Below are positions 17,674 through 24,628 of a stretch of DNA of 64,000 nt, piece after piece. A model generated the notes under the pieces. It searched no databases, was not told the DNA's origin, and saw only the letters and a list, made by a program, of their open reading frames with translations. This stretch comes from JAFMDF01 sp965277445 (lineage in GTDB: Bacteria > Bacteroidota > Bacteroidia > Chitinophagales > Saprospiraceae), in contig CBDICY010000013.1 of the NCBI GenBank assembly GCA_965277445.1, forward strand, positions 620,001-684,000, given 5' to 3'. The translations under genes were made by a program, and so were the position numbers. Within the stretch, counting starts at the first letter, position 1; the number at the start of each line of letters is the position of its first letter.

Positions 17674-18693
17674 ATGAAAAAGTTCCTATCAATTAATTTA
17701 CCTACGCTCTTTTGTTTTATGTTGATTTTTACTTTTGCTTGTAATAAAGACAATAATGAAGTGTTGGAATTTCAAGAAAGAGTAGTAGTCGCTAACCGAG
17801 CAGATGCAAGTCTAAGTTTTATCGATACCAAGACCGATGAAGTACTTAAAACATTAACCATTCCGAATTCCGAACCTATGTATGTGGTTTATGTACCTCA
17901 GACAGACAAAATTTATGTAGGAGATAGAAGTCAAAATATGGTACATGTCATCGACCCAAAAACAGAAAGCCTTGAAAAGTCAATTTCCGTCGGCAACGGT
18001 GTATTTCACATGTGGGCAGATGGACAAGGTAAACAACTTTGGGTGAATACAGATACCGATAAATCTGTTGCAGTCATTGATTTAAGTTCTGAAACGGTGA
18101 TACAGACGATTGACTTAGGCATTAAACCACATGATATTTTTGTCACCGAAGATGCAACCAAAGCTTATATCTCTATTTTAAATCCAGACGTTAGCTTACC
18201 AGATAGTATTTATGCTTTTTCTACCGCTAATTATGCTAAAATAGGTGCAACAGCGGTTGGCAAAGACCCACATGTATTTCATTTATCTAATAGCAATAAG
18301 TTATATGTGGCTTGTCAATCAGGACAATTGATAGCCCTTAATGGCAACGATTTAAGTGAACTATCCAATGAGTCATTTACAGGCGTTCATGGTATTTTCG
18401 CTGCACCTGACCAAAATAATTTAGTCGTAGCAAATATTTCTGATGCCCAATTATATTCCATCAATGCCGCCAATAATAGCATGAATGGAACTCCTCTTAG
18501 TACATCCGCAGCTAAACCACATAATATCGTTATTAATGCGGCAGGAGATAAAATTTTTGTAACCCATTCTGGAGGAACGGCAAATACCGTATCTATTCAT
18601 AGTTTGAATGATGGTACGATTACTACGGAAGGCAGTATTACTATAGGCACTAATCCTTTCGGCTTGGCTTATTATAAGCGAACAGCTAATTAA
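17674..18693 (+). CDS. YncE-like beta-propeller lipoprotein
   Basis: 339 residues. A signal sequence with lipobox ends at Cys 23 (FTFAC). The mature protein is a seven-bladed YVTN/YncE-type propeller: repeats of the kind SLSFIDTKTDEVLKTLTIPN, MVHVIDPKTESLEKSISVGN, SVAVIDLSSETVIQTIDLGI each followed by HD/HM and a glycine turn, and a last blade with SIHSLNDGTITTEGSITIG. Such proteins sit on a membrane facing the periplasm or cell surface; many are of unknown role. It lies 152 bp before the peroxiredoxin gene with a hairpin-forming repeat in the gap, so co-transcription is uncertain. Confidence 0.85.
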   Translation: MKKFLSINLPTLFCFMLIFTFACNKDNNEVLEFQERVVVANRADASLSFIDTKTDEVLKTLTIPNSEPMYVVYVPQTDKIYVGDRSQNMVHVIDPKTESLEKSISVGNGVFHMWADGQGKQLWVNTDTDKSVAVIDLSSETVIQTIDLGIKPHDIFVTEDATKAYISILNPDVSLPDSIYAFSTANYAKIGATAVGKDPHVFHLSNSNKLYVACQSGQLIALNGNDLSELSNESFTGVHGIFAAPDQNNLVVANISDAQLYSINAANNSMNGTPLSTSAAKPHNIVINAAGDKIFVTHSGGTANTVSIHSLNDGTITTEGSITIGTNPFGLAYYKRTAN

Positions 18694-18700
18694 TCATTTT

Positions 18701-18822
18701 GGCAAAGGGCAGAGGACGGAGAGTTTACCTCTAAAAAATAATAGGTGCTTATAACCTATAGATAAAATTTTGCAATTTTTTAGTTGCTTACTCTTTGCTC
18801 TAAGCCCTTTGCCCTCAGCTAA
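18701..18822. repeat. Inverted repeat between lipoprotein and peroxiredoxin genes
   Basis: GGCAAAGGGCAGAGGACGGAG near 18701 faces GAGCAAAGAGTAAG-type sequence and GCCCTTTGCCCTC near 18803 (GGCAAAGGGC pairs with GCCCTTTGCC). Related GGGCAGAGG/CCTCTGCC arms occur at 23757-23790. Confidence 0.5.
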
Positions 18823-18846
18823 ATCATCACTAAAAAATCACAAATT

Positions 18847-19482
18847 ATGGCAATCAAATTAGGAGAAACCGCACCAAATTTTACAGCTCAAACCTCCATG
18901 GGCGAAATCAATTTTCACGAATGGTTAGGGGATAATTGGGGTATGCTATTTTCGCACCCTGCAGATTTTACCCCCGTTTGCACAACAGAATTGGGTAGAA
19001 CTGCTGCCTTAAAAGAAGAATTTGACAAAAGGAATGTCAAAGCAATGGCAGTAAGTGTGGACCCATTAGACGCCCACATGAATTGGATTAAAGATATTGA
19101 AGCTACCCAAAATGTGGAAATGAATTTCCCTATAGTCGCTGACGAAAATCGAGCCGTTGCAGAACTATACGATATGATTCATCCAGAAGTAACGGTTAAA
19201 ACGACGGTGAGAACTGTTTTTGTTATTGGACCTGATAAAAAAGTCAAATTAACTTTAACCTATCCACCTGCTACAGGGCGTAATTTTTTGGAAATTCTAA
19301 GGGTCATTGATTCGCTTCAATTGACGGCTTATCATAGTGTAGCGACACCTGCTGATTGGAAAGATGGCGAAGATGTCATTGTCTCTCCTAGTATAGCAAC
19401 GGAGGATATTCCTGCAAAATTTCCGAAAGGACATACGGTTATACGACCTTATTTACGAACAACTCCTCAGCCGAATAAGTAG
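18847..19482 (+). CDS. 1-Cys peroxiredoxin, Prdx6 type
   Basis: 211 residues. Thioredoxin-fold AhpC/TSA domain with peroxidatic Cys 45 in HPADFTPVCTTELG; no other Cys is present, so there is no resolving Cys in the chain. The C-terminal extension (VATPADWKDGEDVIV, IPAKFPKGHTVIRPYLR) is characteristic of the Prdx6 subgroup and distinguishes it from AhpC. It reduces hydrogen peroxide and organic peroxides in the cytoplasm, no signal peptide. Followed by a hairpin terminator. Confidence 0.95.
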   Translation: MAIKLGETAPNFTAQTSMGEINFHEWLGDNWGMLFSHPADFTPVCTTELGRTAALKEEFDKRNVKAMAVSVDPLDAHMNWIKDIEATQNVEMNFPIVADENRAVAELYDMIHPEVTVKTTVRTVFVIGPDKKVKLTLTYPPATGRNFLEILRVIDSLQLTAYHSVATPADWKDGEDVIVSPSIATEDIPAKFPKGHTVIRPYLRTTPQPNK

Positions 19483-19530
19483 GAACTTTAGCTATTAGTT
19501 GTTTCAGTTTGAAATCATTAAGCTCCTCTA

Positions 19531-19561
19531 TTAACCAGTAACTTTCGAATTTACTGGTTAA
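19531..19561 (+). terminator. Hairpin after peroxiredoxin gene
   Basis: TTAACCAGTAA (19531-19541) and TTACTGGTTAA (19551-19561) form a perfect 11-bp stem with a 9-nt loop, 50 bp after the stop codon. The T-run after it is weak. Confidence 0.5.
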
Positions 19562-19600
19562 CGTGAGTTTTGGATAAGAAAAGGTCTAGCAGACCGTATC

Positions 19601-19730
19601 CGTTTGTAGAAAATATTTGGTAAATTCCTCTTAATCAAAGGTCTGGAAGACCGACCCTGTTAAAAAATCACCCAATTTGGGGTCGGTCTTCCAGACCTTA
19701 GGAGCATTTTCAAATCATTTTCTACAAACA
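19601..19730. repeat. Long nested inverted repeat
   Basis: A perfect 20-bp core arm at 19638-19657 pairs with 19680-19699 (GGTCTGGAAGACCGACCC inside). Outer arms GTTTGTAGAAAAT (19602) and ATTTTCTACAAAC (19717-19729) continue the palindrome with small gaps. No ORF is inside. It looks like a small mobile or structural element. Confidence 0.7.
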
Positions 19731-19795
19731 GCATCGCTCCTCTGGAGCTAAACCATTGATTTCCAATTAGTATTATCCAATACTCACGTTGGCTT

Positions 19796-19939
19796 CTTAC
19801 TAGTGGACATTTTACGAATGACTTAAAAAGTCTTCAAGACTTGGGAAGTCTAATTCGTTGATTTCTAAAAGAATAGACTTACTAAGTTTTGAAAACTTCG
19901 CAAGTCTTGGCATCCAAAAATCAAAATGTCACTAGTAAG
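19796..19939. repeat. Second long inverted repeat
   Basis: CTTACTAGTGGACATTTT at 19796-19813 is matched by AAAATGTCACTAGTAAG at 19923-19939 with one base missing. The interior has further short inverted pairs (AAGTCTTCAAGACTT near 19828). With the preceding element this fills most of the 581-bp gap before the surface-protein gene. Confidence 0.65.
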
Positions 19940-20063
19940 CGTTGGTTAATTTTAAATAGATTTTTAGTAAAATCTAAATAACACCCTCTTAAAATTACTA
20001 AGCACACGTAACATTATAATTTCTATTTTAAAATCCTGTTTTTTATTAACAAAAACTTTAAAA

Positions 20064-23000
20064 ATGAACAAACATTACTTTCAATTAATCAAAAAAATTA
20101 AGTGCATTCACTTAAGTCAATTTTTTCTTTGCTTACTTTTTCTAAATGTTAGTATTCTTGAAATTCAAGCCCAATGTTCCATTCAATTGGCCGTCAATAA
20201 CATAGCTTGTAATAATAATGGAACCCCTACAGACCCTGCTGATGATACCTACAGTTTTGAAGTATTGGTAACGGGAACAGGCGGTTCGCCTAATGGATTT
20301 ACTTTAAATTACAGTAATGCTTTTCTCGGTACTTTTTTAGTAGATGGACAGTATGGACAAGCGATTAATCTCGGCCCTTTCCCTGCTGGTACTTTTACCG
20401 CAACGAATGTCGCTCCTCCAGTTACGATTACAGATGGATTAGATATTTCATTGTCAGTTACTGATAAAAATTCTTCAGGCTGTAGTGTCAACTTGGTAGT
20501 ACCCTCTACAGGTCCTTGCACTACTCAATCGAGTTGTAGTATGCAGCTTGCTATCAATAATAAAATTTGTAATACAAATGGGACACCCAATGACCCTGCT
20601 GATGATACGTACTCATTTAATGTAGTGGTAACGGGAACAGGCGTTTCTACTAATGGCTATACCCTAAGTTACAGTAATGCGTTCCTCGGTACTTTTTTAG
20701 TAGATGGACAGTATGGACAGGTGCTTAACCTAGGTCCTTTTCCTGCGGGTACTTTTACCGCAACGAATGTCTCTCCGCCAGTTACGGTTACGAATGGCTT
20801 AGATATTTCACTAACTGCAACTGATAAAAACAATCCAAGCTGTAGTGTCAATCTAGATATACCTTCTACAGGGCCATGCTCTACTCAATTGACCTGTCCT
20901 GATGGTTCTCCTCAAAGGGCTCCCGGTACAGATTGTGATGATGGCAATCCAACAACAGAAAATGATATTATTCAAAATGACGGATGTACTTGTGCAGGTA
21001 CACCTATATCAATTTGCCCCGATTGTGATTTCGCAAGTGTCGGTAATCTAGTCTTTAATGATTTAAATAATAATGGCCTCAAAGAAGGTAATGAACCTGG
21101 AATAAGTGGAGTTCAAGTCACCTTATTGAATGCTAATGGAAATACTTTGCAAACTTTCACTACAGATGTCAACGGAAATTATGGTTTTGGAGATTTATCG
21201 CCAAATTCTTATCAAATCATGTTTGGTACACCAACTGGTTTTAATCCCTCACCAAGAACAGGCTTTGGAGATAATAATGTAGATAATAATAGCGATGCCA
21301 ATCCAAATAATGGAAATAGAACCGATATTTTTACCCTGTCTGCTAGGGAAAATAATCAAACGATTGATGCAGGATTTACTTCCACTCAGACTACAATCTG
21401 TGATGTTCAATTGTCTACCAATAACAGGGTTTGCAATGATAATGGAACGCCAAATGACCCTACTGATGATACTTATTCTTTTGATGTATTGGCTACAGGA
21501 ACGGGTGTTTCGCTTAATGGATTTACTTTAAATTTCAGTAATCCATTTATTGGTACCTTCTCAGCAGATGGACAATATGGACAAGCGATTAATCTCGGTC
21601 CTTTTCCAGCGGGTACTTTTACCGCAACGAATGTCTCTCCACCTGTTACTTTTACCAATGGTTTAGATATTAATCTAAGTGTATTGGATAAGGCAAATCC
21701 TAATTGTGGTGCTGGTGCAGCTGTCTTATCTACAGGCCCTTGTTCTACAGGTGGAGGAAGCCCGAATGCTTGTGAAAGTTTATCCGTAAATGGAGGAATA
21801 GGCGAATTCACCATTGCTAATATACCAGCAGGGGCAAAATTGGAGTATTTAGGAGTTTCTACAGGATATGGGGTAGTTGTCATTTGTGAAGGTAATTGTG
21901 GTGGGACGAAAACAATTTCTAATTTGAGTGCAGGAGAATACACGATTAAAGTACAAACATTTAATCCCTATTGCTATACAGAATACAAGGTTAATGTAAC
22001 TGATATTCCTACTTGCGTATGTAATACCATTTACCAACCTGTTTGCGGTTCAGATGGAGTTACTTATGAAAATGCTTGTTTAGCAGAATGTGTAGGGGTG
22101 TCCTATACAGCGGGTGCTTGTTCTACAGGTGGAGGAAGTCCAAATGCATGTGAAAATTTATCCATTAGCGGAGGAAATAGACAAATTTCTATTTCCAATA
22201 TTCCAGCAGGCACAAAGCTAGAGTATTTAGGTATTTCTACAGGGTATGGGGTGGTGGTGATTTGCGATGGTGATTGTGGTGATTCGCAAGTAATTGAAAA
22301 TTTGAGTGCAGGAGAATACACCGTTAAAGCGCAAACCTTTAACCCCTATTGCTATACAGAATACAAAGTCAATGTAACCGCTCCTCCTACTTGTGTATGT
22401 AATACCATTTACCAACCTGTTTGCGGTTCAGATGGAGTTACTTATGAAAATGCTTGTTTAGCAGAATGTGCAGGGGTGTCCTATACAGCGGGTGCTTGTT
22501 CTACAGGTGGAGGAAGTCCAAATGCATGTGAAAATTTATCCATTAGCGGAGGAAATAGACAATTTACTATTTCCAATATTCCAGCAGGCACAAAGCTAGA
22601 GTATTTAGGTATTTCTACAGGGTATGGGGTGGTGGTGATTTGCGATGGTGATTGTGGTGATTCGCAAGTAATTGAAAATTTGAGTCCAGGAGAATACACC
22701 GTCAAAGCACAAACCTTTAACCCTTATTGTTATTCCGAATACAAAATCAATGTAACTAGTGGTGGAGGCGGAAATAATTGTGCCAACCAAGGTGGAGATT
22801 CAGATGGAGATGGTGTTTGTAATAATCAAGATAACTGTGATTTTAATAATAATCCAAGTCAGATAGATAGTGATGGTGACGGAATTGGAGATGCTTGTGA
22901 TGATACGCCAAATGGTGGCGGAGGAAGCCCGAATGCTTGTGAAAATTTAGCTATTAGTGGCGGAACTGGTCAGTTTACGATTAATAATATTCCAGCAGGA

Positions 23001-23741
23001 ACAAAATTGGAGTATTTAGGAAGGTCTACAGGTTGGGGCGTTGTTGTGATTTGTGCAGGTAATTGTGGTAGTTCGCAAACGATTGCTAATTTGAGTGCAG
23101 GGGAATACACCATTAAAGCACAAACGTTTAACCCATATTGTTATGCAGAATACAAAATCAATGTAACTGGTAGTGGTGCTGGTTCTAGAACTTCCTTAGC
23201 CTTTAGTGCTTACGAATCAGCCCGACAAGTTGCGCTACAATGGGCAACAAATGCGACCTTCAAAACAGACCATTATGTGATAGAAAAATCTGTTGATGGC
23301 ATCCACTTTGAAGAACTATCAAAAGTTGAAAATTTAGTTGCTAATGAAGAGATGGAAACCTTCCAAAAAATGGATGAGCACCCACAGTTAGGCGATAATT
23401 ACTACCGAGTTAAACAAGTTTATTGGGATGGCACATTCGAGTATGCGGCAACTGAATTAATTAACTTTAATATTGATTTAACTGCTTTAGCTGTTTATCC
23501 AAATCCTGTCAAAGATAGGTTATTCATTAATTTAAAACCCTTTGTTGGCAAACAGGCAACCCTTTTGTTAGCCAATCAATATGGGCAATCTATCAAAACA
23601 ATGAATATTGAAAAAGTAACGACTGAACCAACTCAGATGGAGCTAAACGAGCTACCTAATGGTTTATATATGTTGACAATTCAACCATCGAATGGTTTAC
23701 GAGCGGTAACTAAGAAAATTTTAGTTAATAGAATGTACTAA
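20064..23741 (+). CDS. Large multidomain cell-surface protein with Kazal domains and T9SS sorting domain
   Basis: 1225 residues. Signal peptide 1-36. Type A repeats of about 115 residues at 38, 158 and 446 (NGTPxDPxDDTYSF, then GTFxxDGQYGQ); SdrD B-like domain about 325-438 (VGNLVFNDLNNNGLKEGNEP); four type B repeats from about 568, 693, 819 and 953 (ACExLxxxGG...PAGTKLEYLG); two Kazal-type inhibitor domains at 651-687 and 777-813 (PVCGSDGVTYENACLAEC, six Cys pattern); thrombospondin type-3 calcium repeats about 911-947 (DSDGDGVCNNQDNC); last 80 residues a Por/T9SS sorting domain (YPNPVKDRLFINL, LPNGLYMLTI). Probably secreted by T9SS and anchored or released at the surface. Function unknown; the Kazal domains suggest protease inhibition. 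Confidence 0.9.
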   Translation: MNKHYFQLIKKIKCIHLSQFFLCLLFLNVSILEIQAQCSIQLAVNNIACNNNGTPTDPADDTYSFEVLVTGTGGSPNGFTLNYSNAFLGTFLVDGQYGQAINLGPFPAGTFTATNVAPPVTITDGLDISLSVTDKNSSGCSVNLVVPSTGPCTTQSSCSMQLAINNKICNTNGTPNDPADDTYSFNVVVTGTGVSTNGYTLSYSNAFLGTFLVDGQYGQVLNLGPFPAGTFTATNVSPPVTVTNGLDISLTATDKNNPSCSVNLDIPSTGPCSTQLTCPDGSPQRAPGTDCDDGNPTTENDIIQNDGCTCAGTPISICPDCDFASVGNLVFNDLNNNGLKEGNEPGISGVQVTLLNANGNTLQTFTTDVNGNYGFGDLSPNSYQIMFGTPTGFNPSPRTGFGDNNVDNNSDANPNNGNRTDIFTLSARENNQTIDAGFTSTQTTICDVQLSTNNRVCNDNGTPNDPTDDTYSFDVLATGTGVSLNGFTLNFSNPFIGTFSADGQYGQAINLGPFPAGTFTATNVSPPVTFTNGLDINLSVLDKANPNCGAGAAVLSTGPCSTGGGSPNACESLSVNGGIGEFTIANIPAGAKLEYLGVSTGYGVVVICEGNCGGTKTISNLSAGEYTIKVQTFNPYCYTEYKVNVTDIPTCVCNTIYQPVCGSDGVTYENACLAECVGVSYTAGACSTGGGSPNACENLSISGGNRQISISNIPAGTKLEYLGISTGYGVVVICDGDCGDSQVIENLSAGEYTVKAQTFNPYCYTEYKVNVTAPPTCVCNTIYQPVCGSDGVTYENACLAECAGVSYTAGACSTGGGSPNACENLSISGGNRQFTISNIPAGTKLEYLGISTGYGVVVICDGDCGDSQVIENLSPGEYTVKAQTFNPYCYSEYKINVTSGGGGNNCANQGGDSDGDGVCNNQDNCDFNNNPSQIDSDGDGIGDACDDTPNGGGGSPNACENLAISGGTGQFTINNIPAGTKLEYLGRSTGWGVVVICAGNCGSSQTIANLSAGEYTIKAQTFNPYCYAEYKINVTGSGAGSRTSLAFSAYESARQVALQWATNATFKTDHYVIEKSVDGIHFEELSKVENLVANEEMETFQKMDEHPQLGDNYYRVKQVYWDGTFEYAATELINFNIDLTALAVYPNPVKDRLFINLKPFVGKQATLLLANQYGQSIKTMNIEKVTTEPTQMELNELPNGLYMLTIQPSNGLRAVTKKILVNRMY
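22119..22760 (+). repeat. Recent 378-bp tandem duplication inside the surface-protein gene
   Basis: The segment from about 22119 to 22380 recurs shifted by 378 bp (126 codons) with only a few differences, for example AGACAAATTTCTATT against AGACAATTTACTATT. The Kazal segments at 22014 and 22392 are also almost identical at the base level. Unit: one type B repeat plus one Kazal domain. Confidence 0.85.
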
Positions 23742-23756
23742 AAGGGAGAAGAGGGC

Positions 23757-23855
23757 AGAGGTTTGATAATCAATTTATTAACCCTCTGCCAACTCTGCTT
23801 TAGAACTACTCACCATAAACTTTAAATAATAACCAGCGTTCCTCAGCGTCAAATC
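23757..23855. repeat. Intergenic inverted-repeat fragments
   Basis: GGGCAGAGG near 23754 faces CCTCTGCC near 23782, a possible terminator of the surface-protein gene. CAGCGTTCCTCAGCGTCAAA at about 23834 resembles the arms of the larger element at 29947-30091. Confidence 0.45.
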
Positions 23856-23967
23856 TAGCATCCCCCATCCGAGAATTAATAGAATTGTATACAAAATAAC
23901 AATATAAAATTAATTTACTAAGCTTCATAGGTACCCCACAAACTACTATATCAATAACTATTTTTTT

Positions 23968-24291
23968 ATGGATTTTCTTACAGAACTAGATAATATACTA
24001 GCGGAAAATTACGTCCATCCCCAATTTAATTATGCTAAATTATGTGAACTGCTTCAACTCAGTCGCAGTCAAGTTTATCGTAAATTTCAACAATACGAAT
24101 TAGGCAGTCCTTCTACTTATATTCGACAGTATCGCTTGGAAAAAGGTAAGGGGTTTTTACTAAACACAAAATTGACTGTTAGCGAAATCTCCTTTAAAAT
24201 TGGGTACTCCGCTCCTAATCAATTTACGAATATTTTTTCTGCTACTTTTAATATTTCACCAAAAGAATTTAGAAGCATCACCAAAAAATAG
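23968..24291 (+). CDS. Free-standing AraC-type DNA-binding domain protein
   Basis: 107 residues, practically one AraC helix-turn-helix domain: LCELLQLSRSQVYRKFQQYE, then SPSTYIRQYRLEKGKGFLL, and VSEISFKIGYSAPNQFTNIF with the usual FNISPKEFR ending. It is closest in pattern to the output domains of the hybrid kinases here (SRSQLFRK, RxxxGKxLL) and looks like such a domain without its sensor. The regulated gene may be one of the two large surface-protein genes that flank it. No sensor or receiver part. Confidence 0.85.
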   Translation: MDFLTELDNILAENYVHPQFNYAKLCELLQLSRSQVYRKFQQYELGSPSTYIRQYRLEKGKGFLLNTKLTVSEISFKIGYSAPNQFTNIFSATFNISPKEFRSITKK

Positions 24292-24628
24292 AGGCTAATT
24301 TGTTTATTAATTGATTGAAAAATAATTTTATAATATACTTAAAATCAAAGGTTTAAAACGGGTGAGCCGAATCGTGATGTTTTTTTTTACTAATGAGCCA
24401 GATTGTGATGTTTTAGTTGCCCCTATAATAGAATTTAGAAAATTCTGGATTTACTTTTGATTTAGCTAATAGGATAAACTTAGTAACGATGAAATAATAA
24501 GCTCACTACTTGAGGCTTCCAAGTTTTTTTGAAAATTTGGAGATCTTCAAACGGAAATGATAGAGTTATTCTTTTAATCTTACTTAATAGCAATCTATTT
24601 TGATGAACACTTTTAATTTATTTATCCC
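24292..24628. promoter_or_regulatory. Gap with a direct repeat pair before the IPTL-CTERM gene
   Basis: TGAGCCGAATCGTGATGTTT at 24363 and TGAGCCAGATTGTGATGTTT at 24394 are direct repeats starting 31 bp apart, about three helical turns. Direct half-sites with helical spacing are typical of AraC-type operators, and a small AraC protein is encoded just upstream. Function is inferred. The remainder of the 337-bp gap shows nothing. Confidence 0.4.

Noticed and set aside
20309..22790. Several minus-strand and shifted ORFs of 60-156 codons in the surface-protein gene
   Set aside because: They recur with the repeats of the real gene and have no independent features.
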